A DNA stretch of 64,000 bases from Elgaria multicarinata webbii (GCF_023053635.1 NC_086172.1:68436681-68500680), one strand, 5' to 3'; shown: positions 45,223-58,792, counted from the first letter of the stretch. A program made the numbers and translations. The notes: generated from the sequence alone by a model not told the origin.

Positions 45223-47711
45223 ATTGATCCCTACTATACTGTTGAATTATAAAGATGAAGTTAAACATAATCTTTACCTCTCTCAAGATGACATTGTTTA
45301 AATACTAGAAACAATATCTTCTTTGATTTGAAGCTGACTCCACCACTGCCTTCATACAAGACACAAACACTGATTTCCAGGAAATTCAATGGGTTGGATC
45401 CATTAATGAAATAGGTTTCTGTTCCAAACACAACTCAGTATCCAATATGTGTACCTGCTCACACCAATTCAACGTTGCTTCCCACCATTCACATTTCACT
45501 CGGTATAGTAATGTTTCCTACATAATGAGCACTTCCACTCCTTTTTTTCTGTCCAATTGTGACACCGCCCATGACCCTAAGTTTACAACGGTATCCTGTA
45601 CATCACCTAGTTCTCTGCAGTGAGAAGCACAGAAGAGAAGTAAATGATTTCCTTCCTACCACAGCACACACCCCCCCAAAAGCTTACTGGCAACTTCACC
45701 CCCAAGCTTGACCCAGTATTGTATGATCCAGACAATTCACATTTCGTGCCCCCTATAAGCTAGGAGTTGTAATTTGTTGCCGTCAACCCCACTGTTTAAC
45801 TGCTTCAGAAATTACACTATGTCACAACATTTCTTCATTTTGACTTTGCTATAGTTTGAAACATGAAGGGAATTCTGAACTGTGAAGGACAAAACCAGAA
45901 AAATATCTCTGATCATTAGCAAATGCGACAAGAAAAATGCCAGGGAAAAAAGGAGGCTGACTTGTGTTGCGGTACAGTTTTTTTAAAAAACAAAAACACG
46001 TGGATGTCACTCTTTGAAGTTGCTTTTTCTCATCTCCACCCTGAACGAGACTCATTCTACAGCTGCTAACAAACAGGTACAATCCCCGCCAGGTGCCCAA
46101 AATATCCAGGGCTATTCAATCACAAACATGCCATATAAATTATCTCAAATTCCTGGTTTGGGGCTAGGAGAATGGCAAGAGCGGGCATAAATCTCATGTG
46201 GAGGAAGACATCATATACTACAGGTAACAAAATAATGAAATTTCAGAGCTCATTTTCCAACTGTGCCTTCCTTTGACAGGCATAATTTTGTACCACAGGC
46301 ACAAACATTTCTACTGCGTGCAGAGATAGTTTGACATCCAAATGATAGCTTTTGCGTCATCAAAAATTGGAAAGGGAGACTTGAATATCATGTCCTTTAT
46401 ATATTGTGTTTAGCTAGTAAATAATCCTTGCAAGTAGGGTGAATTATATTGCAATTTAACTGCAGAGGCAGGGAGGCAGTGGGAGTTGGGGACTAGGAGG
46501 AAGTAAAACTACACTATAGTTCTTTAATGGAAACATTGGAGGTACTAAGAAAATTAGCAGCTGGTAGAACAAAAAGAAAAAGGTTCCCCACACTGTGCTG
46601 TTACAATAGATACCAGGCTGCCTGCTTGGTAAGTCACAGGACCGGCACTGAAATACATGAGCCTGTCACACTTGACAAGAATCATTACCTAATTTTCCTA
46701 ATTACAACTTTCAGCAGATTACAGTCAGCACAGACATTGATTCAACTCTACATAGATAACTGCTGAATAGGCCTAAAAGGGGGGAGTCATCCATCAAAAG
46801 TGACAAATTGCCACCCCTTTTGTACACAAGCCCCTATGTTTGAAGCTTTATAATTCTTCAGTCAAAAAGGGATATTTGGCGACAGACTATCAGCTTTAGG
46901 TTTTTATAAAAAGCACAAATAAATAGACTGAAGGGCTATTTTGGGCTCCACAAAATACTTGCCTCACTATGGAATCTGAAATCAGTTTTGTAGCAGCTAT
47001 GAAAGACGTTAGAAGGATATTCTGAGGCTCAAACTAGACCAGATATTTAACAAATTAACGTCAAGCAAAAGGTCAAGATTTGCATGATAGGTCTGAATCA
47101 GCAAATCTGTACTAGAATCATCTTAAGGCTAGAAAAAGGATGGCCCTTTTCAAAAGCCTCTCGTTTATGAGCACAATATAACTTATGAGCAGGAGAAGGA
47201 GCTGCCCAGTATACAAAAAGATCTTATAAGAACATGTGAAAAGTTATCATGACAGAAGTCATTGCTGTTATAAAATGATGCTGGGGCTCTGCATATTTAT
47301 GCTCTTAATTCCGTTGCAGTTGGTTGGCTTCATCATGCTAGTCAGTTTTACACTCTCACTGGTGGAAATCTTACTAAGCAACTCCTCTAACTTCTGAGTT
47401 TTCACTGCCTACATTCTCTACTTTCAAGGGCTAGAAATGTATGTTGTTGTTGTTTGAAATGAGTTAGAAAGTCAAATCTGCAGCCAATACTAACTAGAAA
47501 CATTTCAACATTAGGACAATCCATAGGCTTTTGTAACAAGAATGTATGATGGGAGTCTTTACGCCTAGACACTCCTGATCCTTTGCACACAGCGGGAGCA
47601 AACGTAAAGCTTCCAACTGCGGTTTGTTACAAACTGTAGTTTCTTGTTTCAGCTGAACTATGGCATGATGTGGTGCATTCTCCTAAATACAAACCATGCT
47701 TTTTCTCACAA

Positions 47712-47837
47712 TGGCCTGGTTCAGACAACACGCTAAACCATGCTGCTTAACCACAAAATAGTTAAGGAAATGCATGCATTTCCTTAACCATTTTGTGGTT
47801 AAGCAGCATGGTTTAGTGTGTTGTCTGAACCAGGCCA
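47712..47837. mobile_element. 126-bp spacerless palindrome (MITE)
   Basis: Two 63-base arms meet at TGCA|TGCA (47774/47775) with 61 of 63 positions paired. The ends are TGGCCTGGTTCAGACAACAC and its inverse. Related to the ends of the 40752-41704 element (GTTTGCACAACACGCC). Confidence 0.85.
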
Positions 47838-47984
47838 CTCTGGCTATACTGCACCCCTGTGGAATTGCAGCAAACCACCAGATCTAAGACATTAACATAT
47901 TTACATTACTCTGGTGCTTTTTGAAGTGGTTTATTTATTTAAAATAATTCTTAGGACACCATTAACTTCTCAAGGCAATGTTTA

Positions 47985-48057
47985 GCCACTTATAAACCCC
48001 CCAGAGAGCTCCGGCTATTGGGCGGTATAGAAATGTAATAAATAAATAAATAAACTT
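47985..48057 (+). mobile_element. CR1/L3-type LINE tail, plus strand
   Basis: ACCCCCCAGAGAGCTCCGGC, TTGGGCGGTATAGAAATG and TAATAAATAAATAAATA. Confidence 0.8.
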
Positions 48058-48189
48058 CATCTTTCAAGCCCTATTTTCCCCTCTACAACAGAAAAATACA
48101 AGATCACATCACTAGTTAACAATTTTATTTTTTATTTTAATGTTAATATAGGCATAAGTATTTGAATAGAACTTAAGCATTCCATATAG

Positions 48190-48665
48190 CAGAGGAGAGC
48201 AACCTTTTCACTTCTGAGGGCCCCATGTATGGCAAGTCGGGGGCCACAGTGGTGTGCAGAAATGCTCATTCATATGCAAGAAGTTTCCCTCAGAGGTGAG
48301 AAAACCACCTGGATTTATCAGTCTCCTGGGGCAAACCATACAAATAAGTACCTCATGCTTGCAGACATTACAGGTAGCCAGAAGGTAAAACTTGATCAGG
48401 TAATCATCTGGCCATGGCAACTGAGTCATGATTAGCTCCCCTTATTCCTTCACAGAACACCAGGTCCAAAGTGTGCTTAGCCACACGTACTGGCATACAG
48501 GAAGGGAGCAAGCCCATCTCTTAAAGGGGTTGCACAACAGTAATGGTGTGCGACTGGCCAGGTGAAAGTAAATTCAGCCCCGAGATTTAAAAAACAAAAC
48601 AAAACCCTCATTGTATGACTCACACTCAGGAACACACCAGGGCCCACAGTTTGAAAGCTCTACAT
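48190..48665. mobile_element. hAT-like MITE, about 475 bp
   Basis: CAGAGGAGAGCAACC with TTCTGAGGGCCCC on the left, and AGGGCCCACAGTTTGAAAGC inverted at the right. The target duplication was not found, so ends are approximate. Confidence 0.45.
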
Positions 48666-48764
48666 AAATTCAGTTTCATATCAGGAAGCACCTTAAAATA
48701 CTCCAAATGTAAAGATCACCAATTATCAAGTCAGAGAAATCCTTTTTTTCACTTGTGTGTTACA

Positions 48765-49350
48765 TTTTACCATTTATTTATTTAGTCATACAATTTAAAG
48801 GGGCTTAAAACCATGAAATAAAACAAACAGTAACAAAATAAATCATAACAAAGGGCATTATAAAACTGCATCAACAAGAAGTAGATAAAAATGTGAAAAG
48901 AGTCAACAGAAAAGGAAGCAGATATATAACTCTAGTTTCTGGTCATTAAAAGTTCAGGCAAATGAAACATTATTAACTTGGCACCTAATGCTATTTTAAA
49001 AAATGCCAGGCAAACTTGTCTTGGGAGGGGATTCGACAACCAATACAGAAAAGGCTTTCCCTCTGGAGATGATCATCTTAGCTTCTAAAAGCAAAAGCTT
49101 CTAGAGAAGCACCTTTGACAGTAATTTCAACAGACAGGAGAGATGGTAGTCCTTTATATATCCTGATCTCAAGCCATTTTGTCCATATGAGGCTTCATAA
49201 TTTAAAACTAGCACTTTGCTTCCTCTCAGGAATTTCAATATCACAATAAACTATGAGGTGGGTTAGGCTGAGAGATGTTAATTTGTGCAAGTTTCACAGC
49301 TGGTCAGAGATTTGAAATTGGGTTTTTCACATCCAAATGTAATACAATAA
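48765..49350 (-). mobile_element. LINE fragment, minus strand
   Basis: TACCATTTATTTATTTAGTC opens like a reverse-complement LINE tail and an A-rich segment follows (AAACCATGAAATAAAAC). CCTTTATATATCCTGATCTC near 49150 recalls the CR1/L3 3' UTR. Diverged. Confidence 0.45.
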
Positions 49351-50454
49351 CCTGGGTTGGGTATCCCAGTAAACCATAAATCCCAGCTTAAGCCAGGGTA
49401 TGCATGATCAGCATGCAACCACATACAGCCCATTTCCTGCTACTTCACTCTTCCCTTCATCCAAAGCAATCAAACAAACAAGCCAGGACACCACACATAA
49501 ACATCATTTCCTATTAACATACAAACCAGGTACTATATTTAATTGCTTCCAAACTCGCCAAGATTCATAATCATGGTTAAAGTTGGTTTACGATCCTGCT
49601 TGTTGGGAAAGCATTAACCATTGTTCCTGATTTGAACATAAAGAGAAGTTACAGTTAACTGTGTTTCACTGGCTTGTTTTTTGTGCAAAGTGCAGAAAAG
49701 GGAGTGCATACAGGTGCTCTTTCAACCAAGATTTGTTTGTATGATTACAGTTTCTATGAGATGCACAGGCTTTTAATTGGATGGACAGCTTTTGCATGAG
49801 AGTTTATTCAGCTTATCCATCTATGTGTCCAATATAACTTGTGAGTTGGGAGCTCACTGATGAGAGTCACGGCAGCATCCTCTATGCCTGAAATACATCC
49901 TTGGTATTGTAGACTTAACTGAGTGAGTTTCACAAGCTCCCATCTCACACATCCAGCCACTCACATGAACTGAAATGTCAGTGAGACTCCTACAAGTTCA
50001 GAAAGCAGCTCAATATAATGTGTCAACCAGGCCTTTAATTTCTAGCTTAGAATTCAGGGTACCCAATTTTGCTAAAGATTCTGTTGAGGAATCCATCACA
50101 TCTGTAATGGAACAGCTGAAAGTGAGCAAGGAAAAAAACGGATGGTTCTTGATTATTCTACCTAAGTGGTTCTTCCCACCTTTGGATAGAGTAGATTGGG
50201 AGTACTTGTCAAACACAATAATATGAACTGTTCAGTTTGATGACTGAGCAAATGGAATTTCCAGCATTCATAGATCAAAAGAAAAAAAGAAACACACAAA
50301 TTGCTATGCTAAAAGATGAACATAATGCCAAGTCACAGAAAAGCATTTGTTCTTTTACAATTGTCATAGATGACAGGAAATGATCCCAAGGGATATTATT
50401 TCAGTATAACTAAAATACAGAAGAAAAAATAAAAGGGAAGAGTGTGATGCTTAC

Positions 50455-50522
50455 CTTGCCAGTGCTATGCCAAATACACAGCCTCCTACAATGGACCAAA
50501 ATCCAATCCAACCCGCATCTAC
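50455..50522 (-). CDS. SLC49A4: SLC49A4 coding exon (third of six)
   Basis: A short 68-bp exon (22 codons plus two bases) with a TTTTTTCAG acceptor and an AAG|GTAAGC donor. It begins in phase 0 and ends in phase 2. It encodes [14 protein letters not shown] followed by CVFGIALAR, a glycine-rich transmembrane helix typical of major-facilitator folds and nearly the same as the mammalian protein. It is too short to be found by ORF length; it was located by frame continuity with its neighbours. Confidence 0.95.
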
Positions 50523-51182
50523 CTGAAAAAATTGAGAGACAAAGGGAAACACAATGTTATATCAAGCAAAGTATAAAGTAATTAGGATGGCCTTTGCCAT
50601 CTGTAAATAATCACTAGTATTCAGAGGTACAGTGCTGTGAATGTAGAGGTTGTATTTAGCTATTCATAGACCTATTCTCCATGAATCTGCCTATCTTTTA
50701 AAGCCATCTAAAGAAGTGACCATCACCACCTGTTCTCGCAGCAAATACAATTGAGTTAAATGATGTAGTGTGTGAAGAAACACTTCCTTTTGTCTCACTT
50801 GAAAAAGTCTACCGATCAATTTTACTTGGTGACACTAGGTATTAGCATTATGAGATAGGGATAAATCTATCTCTATCCAGTGCTCTTCTCCTAAAGATTT
50901 CTAAAATATTTCATTCAGTAAACTTTACAAATACATGTTTCAACAGACACCAATTTTGTCCTCTTTTTTTATAATCTGTAACTTTTAAAATATTTTTTAC
51001 CGATTCCAACTGGTGTCACAACACTGAAAATACTTTTAGTATAAAATCGGGACAGTGCCGAGCGTATCTTGCTTGGTTCCTTTAGTTACCAGTTGCAAAC
51101 CCAATATTTTGTCAGTGATGCATAAGCAATATTTTGCCAGTGGCACATAAGCAAAACAAACAAACAAAACATACATACGTAC
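50523..51182 (-). other. SLC49A4 short intron (660 bp)
   Basis: It has canonical GT and AG ends. The middle (about 50660-50830) resembles part of a CR1 element seen better at 44100-44270; the rest is unremarkable. Confidence 0.9.
50660..50830 (-). mobile_element. CR1-type fragment in the short intron
   Basis: GAAGTGACCATCACCACCTG and GTGTGTGAAGAAACACTTCC resemble the second CR1 family at 44110-44240. Confidence 0.5.
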
Positions 51183-51291
51183 TTGGCTTATGTGAGCTGG
51201 GGTTAATACCCAGTCTAGAACACCAGACCACCCAGAGAAAACACCCAATGGTATAGCATAGGCTAGCGCAATCATCAGAAACCGGGGATTG
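51183..51291 (-). CDS. SLC49A4: SLC49A4 coding exon (second of six)
   Basis: A 109-bp exon. The acceptor follows a pyrimidine tract (TTTTACAG) and the donor is CAA|GTACGT. Its first base completes an AGC serine codon left by the previous exon, then 36 codons follow to a phase-0 end. The protein reads [18 protein letters not shown], then [18 protein letters not shown]: one transmembrane helix of the C-terminal bundle and the loop after it. It is only 660 bp from the next exon, the one short intron in this half of the gene. Confidence 0.95.
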
Positions 51292-51654
51292 CTGTAAAAG
51301 AAAAGAAAAATTAGGAATTGCTTTTCCAATGTATGATAACATAGAAACCTAATTTCTATTATATATAAATACTTCCCCCTTCTTATGGGTCCATAAGGGC
51401 AGGTTCTTCTGTAGATACGTTACTGGATAGAAAGAAATTGCAGTTGGTTAATGGAATTCTACTGAGCTGTATTCTGACTGATTCCCACATGTATTGTCAG
51501 GAACACGTTTTCTACTGAACAGATGTCTCAGGACTCTAAAGGTTGGAGGTGGGATACTTTATTTTGTCTTATAACCATGATTCATGCAGACAGGGGTGGT
51601 GCTGAAATGTCATAGTGGCAAGGGCACATCGGCTTCTCCTTATCTCCACAATTG

Positions 51655-53000
51655 CTATTTATTAGATTTCTTACCCATCTCTCAGAACACAGTCTTCCCC
51701 GCCCCCCCAATACATTATTTTCAGTATAACCAATTCATATAATGAAATACCATTTTTAACAAATTTAAAATAAACCAGTTGTACTAAAAATTAAGATCAA
51801 AAACAAAGCTAATCCAAAACCTTAACTAATCAACAGAAGAAGGAGCATGTACAATAAAACCGATTCAATTAAAAGCCAGGAAAACATAGTAAATTTTTAA
51901 AGCCCTCTAAATAGGTGAGGCAATTTCACAAAGTAGGGGCCACCACTGAGGAGCCCATATTACTAGTGTCAATCAACCTTATAAGGATTATCTTAAAAAA
52001 TGGGCCAATTCATATCGGTGTAGGCAGTCCTCCAAATAACTTGAACCAAACCATTAAGGGCTTTAAAGGTCAAAACCAGCAATTTCAATTGGGTCTTGAA
52101 ACACATTGATGACCAGTGCAGCTGCTACAGAATTGGTGCATTATGATCTAGCCATCTAGATCCAGGAAGCACTCAAATTGTCGCAACCAGCTGAACTTTC
52201 CAAGTTCTCGCACCCCCACATAGAAAGGAAGCCCCATTTCAGTAATACAGTCGGAATAACTGAGGATAGATCCACTGATTAGAAAGGGCCACAGCTAATG
52301 TATGAACCACATTCGGTAAATGGCACTCCTGGCTACCACTGACACATATGCTTCCACAGCCAGCACTGAATCACAAAGTACTCCCAACCTACGGACTAGA
52401 GGGAATACAATTCTGTCCTACAATGACTGGATTCCTCTATCCAGATCAACTATTTTACCTACCTACAGTATGTCTATTTTGCCTCAATTACACTTAGTGT
52501 GTTTGCCCTCATCCATCCTAGAACCTCTTCCAAGCACCTGTTCAATAGCCTTCCTAGTTCTATAGCCTTCCTAATATTAGTAGGTGGAAAACAAGAGTTA
52601 TCCTCCCACGACTTCCTCCAGCAATTTCATGTAGATAATTAATAGCATGCTGGACAAAACAGAATAATGCAGTACCTCACAAACCCACAGAGCAGAACAG
52701 ATGTTCCTCAGCATCACTTTCCAGGACCTACATGACAGGTATGGAACCAATGTAACACTGTGCCTCCTAAGACCACCCTAGCCAGACAATCCAGAAGGAT
52801 ACTATGGCTGATGATATCAAAAGTTGTTGACAGGTCCAGGAGATCTAACAGGGTCATGTTCTCCCTGTCCATTTCCTAGTGTTTCTATCTTAAAACCAGA
52901 CCTCATCCCAGATTGAAATGGATCAGAATAATCAGCATACTCCAAAATTACCTGGATGAGAAGCCCCTACCCACTCCAGAACCTTGCTCAAAAATGGAAG
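51655..53000 (-). mobile_element. CR1/L3-type LINE, minus strand, long and diverged
   Basis: The left tail is TTTATTAGATTTCTTACCC. The 3' UTR block GGGCTTTAAAGGTCAAAACC and CAGTGCAGCTGCTAC near 52055-52125 is the same as in copy A at 43060-43140. RT-derived but broken sequence follows to about 53000 (GATATCAAAAGTTGTTGAC near 52815). No long open frame. Confidence 0.65.
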
Positions 53001-53244
53001 ATTAGATATATGCATAGTAGTTATCAACTTTTTTTAGAAACCCGATTCTGCCTCACTTCGGAACAACAGGTACAGACACTCAAAGCTGGTGGAGTGCTGG
53101 CCGGGGTACCTGACCAGAGAGATGGATTCCTATGGCCAGGTTTACCCACTCTCCACTCCCCAAGCTGCATATGCTGGGTACACTAAGGAGAGGTTCACAT
53201 CTCCCCCTTCGTCCCCCAGTTTCATAATACCAAACAGTCTTCAC

Positions 53245-53333
53245 TATAACCCAAGTATTTCATGAATCATTTGGAAGCCCAGTTTGCATGTTGGGCAGTA
53301 TAAAAATGAAATAAATAAATAAATAAATAAATC
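53245..53333 (+). mobile_element. LINE tail, plus strand, with (AAAT)n
   Basis: TTGGGCAGTATAAAAATG followed by about seven AAAT units. Confidence 0.65.
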
Positions 53334-54416
53334 TCAAAAAAGGGAAGAGAACCAGTATGTGAACCAGCCTTGTGTGATTCATACAGTGTTCACAGAAGTT
53401 ATGTGGGGGAGGAGAGGTTTGAATCACTCTTCCACTCTTTCAGTAGTGCCCCACAACTGAATGTATGAAGCAGGGAAAGGCGTAGGTTGGCTTGCTTAAT
53501 TCATCCAGAGCTATTGCCCTGCATTCACCTTAGTGTGCTTCCCCTTTGTAGTAAACTGATATCTGATGTGCATATGTTGATTTAGTGGGAGGCTAGCAGA
53601 TGGATAATACTGTCTTGTGAAAGGATTTTAGGCTAAATGACCTGTTAGTCTCTTCCAAGTATATCACTATGAACAATCAAAGCACATATACAGATGCAGA
53701 AACAACTAATAATGTATTTTGCTATTTCACTTAACATTGCTGTTGCCAGGCTCTTGTTTTTTGGCACCACATTTTAAAACATTAATTATGTTTCAGAATT
53801 ACTGTGATCTGTAGAGCATGCTTCTCCTTCAGACTTTCCTCGTCTTCACCACTATTATTTTTTTATAGTTGACAGTTTATAATGCCTTTTTATTGAACTG
53901 TCTGAGTGCTAACATGTGTTAGAAACCACGAGAGTCAGTTCAGTAAGTGATAAAAGCAATGAATTTTAGCAATGAATTCAAATAGTATTTTTCAACTTCA
54001 TTTATTGCTTGTTATAACCGAGTTCACCAGATCTCTGGACTGGTGTACATGTCAAATAGTAAATACTTCAAAAATGAAATTGCAAAAGAATCCGTATTAT
54101 TTATGAAGAATATTAAAAACAAATAAATACATTGATGGTACAAAACTTTCAGAATCTGAAAGCATGCCAGATCCCTCTTAACCACAAATAATTTATCCAT
54201 TTGACATGGGGAAAAACTATTAAAAGTGTTGAAAGTGAAAAACATGCAAAATGGCAATGCTTCAGGGATCCATATGTAACATCCAACATACATATACCAA
54301 TGTAGCCTTAACTCATTGATTCTTTTCTTATTCCGCAACCACAGAGATTGTGCCTCACACGTGTAAAAACGTATCTGGAAACAGTCTACTCCGTACTATG
54401 GTATATCTTTGGCAAG

Positions 54417-54490
54417 ATTTCTATACTGCCCAAGAGCTCCGGCTATTGGGCGGTATAGAAATGTAAATAAATAAATAAATAAATAAATAA
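54417..54490. mobile_element. LINE-tail foldback with (AAAT)n
   Basis: TTTCTATACTGCCCA and TGGGCGGTATAGAAA are inverted around GAGCTCCGGCTAT, followed by an AAAT run. It looks like two LINE tails joined head to head, or a small inversion. Confidence 0.6.
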
Positions 54491-56559
54491 AAAGTAGAAC
54501 AAAATCCAGTCATCTGGTAACTCTAACATCCCAAGCACCGTGGGCTAATTCATGAATTGGGCACATCTTCGCCATACCCTACAGTTCTAGTATTCTTATA
54601 GGAATTCCTATGTGCATAATGAGATGCTCAAGCACCATTTCTCCATACTCTTTAATGTAGCAGAATAAACTATGCACTTTCTAGGACTAAGTGAATGAAG
54701 TAACACTGAAGAGCAGACGCACACAAACCAAGTCATTATCAGGGCCACTTTTAGTTTATTTGGTCAAAGAGGGGCAAATCATTGAGTTAATCATGGAAAA
54801 TTTCTTCCTATAATTCTAAATTCATGTTTTTCCTGTTGCAAGCTCAGGAGTGACCAGGCTTTAACAGCAGATTGCTCTAATGTTGAGGAAGTGTGAATAC
54901 AGTACATTCTGGTCATAAGTGAAGTCAAAACAAATCTCATACATTCCTAAACATGGTTGGCTGGCTGCAACAGACTAGAAAAATTGGCACAAATGGCTGC
55001 TGTAGTTGAAATTTTCCAAATAGTGAAGAATAGTGCAACTGGCCCAAAGGCATTACGGGTGTTAATGAGTGATGAAGACCTTTCATGATAAAGATTTGTT
55101 TTGAACGTATCTCAGCATAAATGCCATAGCACCATGGAATTGTGGGAATTGTTTTTATAACATAAGCCATTGTTGAGCTTTAAATCAAAATACTGCTGAG
55201 GACTAATCGTACATCATACAAGATGTAATTCATTCTTATCCTACACCCTTTTGATCCCTGCTCAAACCTACAGAAATAGGTCCTACCTGGACGAGGCTCT
55301 CATTACCTTTTGATGCTATTGTTAAAAGCAACCAAGAAGGTACAATGTAATATGCATGTAAGCACTTGAAACATTTTCTTAATTATTCTCTTCTTTTCAG
55401 ATGTATGACAGGAACCCAAGGAGGAAACACAGGAAGGTATTTTGCCATCATTTATCCAACAAACAATATCTGTATATTTACAAAATCAGACCCAAGATGC
55501 ATATCGGAGTTATCTATGTATGCACCGTAAGCAGCAAATTATCTGTGAAAGTGCCCTATACAGAAAACTCTTTAACCTTTCTCAAATAAATAATGTCTCT
55601 GACCTATAGAAACCATATGAGGAAGAAAGAATCATAGCTTCACTTAAGCAAGGCACTCATGCCCAACCTTTTAAAAAGGGTAGTGTTAAGTATTCATTGC
55701 ACACTCCAAAAAGAAAGGTTTGATGTCTTGATGCAAGGAAACACTATTTAAATATTTACAACAGGTATCTGATGTAAAATGCTGAAACAGCAAATACGAT
55801 CCTGTGTAAATGTGCTATTCCCAATCCCTACTCTTGTCCACCAACAGAGTAAACTATATTAGGTCTCAGTACAGGGAGAAAAAGCTCAAATATGGCTGAG
55901 TTCAAGTAAATATAGATTTTAAATTGGAAGGAGAAAGATGAAGAGGAAAGGAATCTGAACACCATGAATGGCCATCTCAATTAAGGCAAAGAGACATGCC
56001 CAAGAAACAGCACTAAAGGATTCAGAATTTTCTCCCTCTTAAAAACAAATCACCTTCACTGTTCACTGAAGGTGAAGCTGTAAAAGTTCCATCGTCATCC
56101 TCGTTCTGTCAAACAAACTTGTCAGAAAACCCCCAAGAAAAAACTTTACGGCAGATGAAGGAAACAAGTGGCTACCTGCTTAGAAAGATATGTACAATTC
56201 TTAACTACTTCCATTTCAGAATAGCAGCAGAACATATAGCTTTGTCTTCTATACATATTACTATTTATACACAAGGTTATCTTAAAGCATTTAAAATAAA
56301 TCAGCATTATGTTCAAAATTAAGAACTTTATTCTTTGCTGAGGATACAGTAACATGGGCCAATGTGTACTAATATTAAATTATGTTGGGAAGTGTTGGTA
56401 TTGTGGTAAGGTTCACACTTCCCTACTAGCATTTTTGTGGAAGCTGATTTGTTGGTATGGGACGGAGTTTTGTGGAAACACACACACATATATAAATGAT
56501 GCTGAAACAAGGGTGGCACTTTCAGTAGAGAAAGCACGACAGATCCATGTTATATGTGC

Positions 56560-56880
56560 ATTAAGATTTTCAGTGGAGACTTTTCTAAGGTGGTGCCCCC
56601 ATTTTGCAACGCCCTTCCAAAGGAGATACAATCGCTACATATTTTGTTTTCTTTTTGGTGCCAAGTTAAAACATGCCTTCCCCCCCTCCACGTATTTAAC
56701 ATTTAAAAAACAAAACAATAAATGGTTGTTGTATTTTTTGTTGGTTGAAGAATTTTTTGTCTCTTAATTTTATGATTTTTATATTGGATTTGTTTTTCAA
56801 AATCTGTACATTGCACTGGGATCCCTTGTGGATGAAGGGTGGTTTGTAAATTTCAATAAATAAAATCTAACATTTTTAGT
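56560..56880 (+). mobile_element. LINE 3' end, plus strand
   Basis: The plus frame reads NALPKEIQSLHI near 56610, the C-terminal block of LINE RT. A 3' UTR follows, with GGGTGGTTTGTAAATTTC and AATAAATAAAA at the end. It accounts for the 137-codon open frame at 56354-56767, which is not a host gene. Confidence 0.6.
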
Positions 56881-57796
56881 CCAGGCACCACTGAATTCAG
56901 ATACAGTTTTGGGACTCTTTTGAACATTACTTTGAAGAACTGAGAAGTTCCACAATTAACTCATGAATCCTCCTTCCCACAGGTGGGGAGATGTGCAGTT
57001 GCCTACTTTGGAGATTATTTGGAAGTATTCAGATAAAGTTTGAGAATCACCCTGTACCCTTTTCAGCTTCTCTGCACAATGTTCATTTTTCAAGGATCCT
57101 TAATTCTTTCTTCAAGGAAATGTAACCACAGGTAACTACCCAAGTCAAATTGCACAGAAACAACACTGATTGATCGCCCTGTTCCAAACATCAAAATTAA
57201 TGAAGCAAGTAGAAAGTGTTTGAAGACTTTCTCTTAACAGCCCTATTTTCAAATTTCTTTTTACAGGTGACACAGTTAGAAATCTCTTGATTTTACACAG
57301 TGCTACTTGTCATTTATTCTCATATAAAAGGTGTTATAAACATAGTCTTCAACCAATGTTGGCTTTCTTATTAAGAAAGAAATGCAAGATTTCTCTTGTT
57401 TTTGTGCTTTTCCATTCACTGCTTAACCTTTTCAAAATTAGCAACATGTCCATTGTGTTGGCAGAATTCTTTGAACTATTACTGTTCCTTCTTTCTTTCT
57501 GGACATCACATCCTACACTTCACCTGCCATAATTTATAGAAATATTTTGCATTGCAGTTGTGTTCTGTTGTATTTACTGAGGCTTTAAAAATAAAAAATA
57601 AAATAGAAAACTCTCTATTTTAGGTCCATAAAAGGTAGAAGATCCATTCTGGGAGGAGGAAAATGGCTCATATAGCTGCTATATTACCTTCTGTTTGGAA
57701 GTCTCATTACATCTCAAGTTAGCAAACAATCTACCCTTTGCTACAAAAAGTATGACATGAACGCTCTCACTCCAGTTATATTTCTTTGTTTCCAGT

Positions 57797-57903
<107 letters not shown>

Positions 57904-58339
57904 GTGTGTGTGAAGTTATTTTTAATCTCTGAGTATTTTAAGGGTAAGCACCTCCAAATTCACCTTCTACGCTCCCCAAAATGATTGGGCATTTCTGCCA
58001 GTTTATCTATGTTGCTTCATTGTCCCTGCTCCTCACCCTAACTTTCATACACCACTTGTCTCCTAGCTACCCAATCTCCATGAGTATTTTTGGTAATTTG
58101 TCCAAATGGCAACTCACTGCCAAATGGTGGTGATGGGGGCATGATGGGAATCCACATTACGTAAACAGAAGACATCTTGTACAAAGTCCTTTCCCCACTG
58201 CAATCCAAAATCCTTTCCCGAGTGTTAGGGGACCCTCAGGAAAGGATGAGAATGAGAGGATTCTCATAGCAGGAACGGGATTGACAGAATGCTGCCTGGC
58301 ACCTACTTTTCAGCTCATGGTAGGCACCTTAAGGTGCTG

Positions 58340-58341
<2 letters not shown>

Positions 58342-58382
<41 letters not shown>
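58342..58382. repeat. (AT)20 microsatellite
   Basis: About twenty perfect AT units after GGTGCTGTC. Confidence 0.95.
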
Positions 58383-58386
<4 letters not shown>

Positions 58387-58759
58387 TAACTTCTTAAATA
58401 CTTACTGTTGCAGATTTTTGTTTGAAATCCATTTCAAAAACCATATGCAATTACTTTATGCAGCACTTAACTAAGTTCTACACCAAAGTTTGTATACTGA
58501 TTCCTGAAGGATTTGTTTGGTATAGTCTATAGATTTCTATGCCACAGTCTGTTTCTCAACAGAAGGAACTACACAGCTCCCATTTTGTTCCACAATATTG
58601 TTTCTAGTCAAGTTTCAGAGTTATGTTGGCAGCCTAATGTTACAATAGTGCAAAGCCTAATAATGCCACTTTCTCCCTGATTACAACAAAAAAAACTGTG
58701 TTTATTCTTTGCAATCATTTTGTTGTACAATTCTAGGAACAGTAAATATTTGGCTATCA

Positions 58760-58792
58760 AATTGTACTGAGCCTTCCCAGCTCAGTACAATT
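58760..58792. repeat. Perfect 13-bp hairpin
   Basis: AATTGTACTGAGC and GCTCAGTACAATT with loop CTTCCCA. Confidence 0.85.

Larger units (their letters stand above)
42326..50454 (-). other. SLC49A4 intron (about 8.1 kb)
   Basis: The left third is the LINE nest 42638-45222. Further right are the 126-bp palindrome (47712), a LINE tail (47985), a hAT-like copy (48190) and a LINE fragment (48765-49350). The stretches 45230-47700 and 49360-50454 hold nothing I can name. Confidence 0.85.

Noticed and set aside
44703-45224. Possible host gene resembling reverse transcriptase
   Set aside because: Broken CR1/L3-type LINE pieces with tails at the expected side.
56354-56767. 137-codon open frame on the plus strand
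   Set aside because: Its latter part is a LINE RT terminus and 3' UTR read in various frames; no continuous domain, no splice context.
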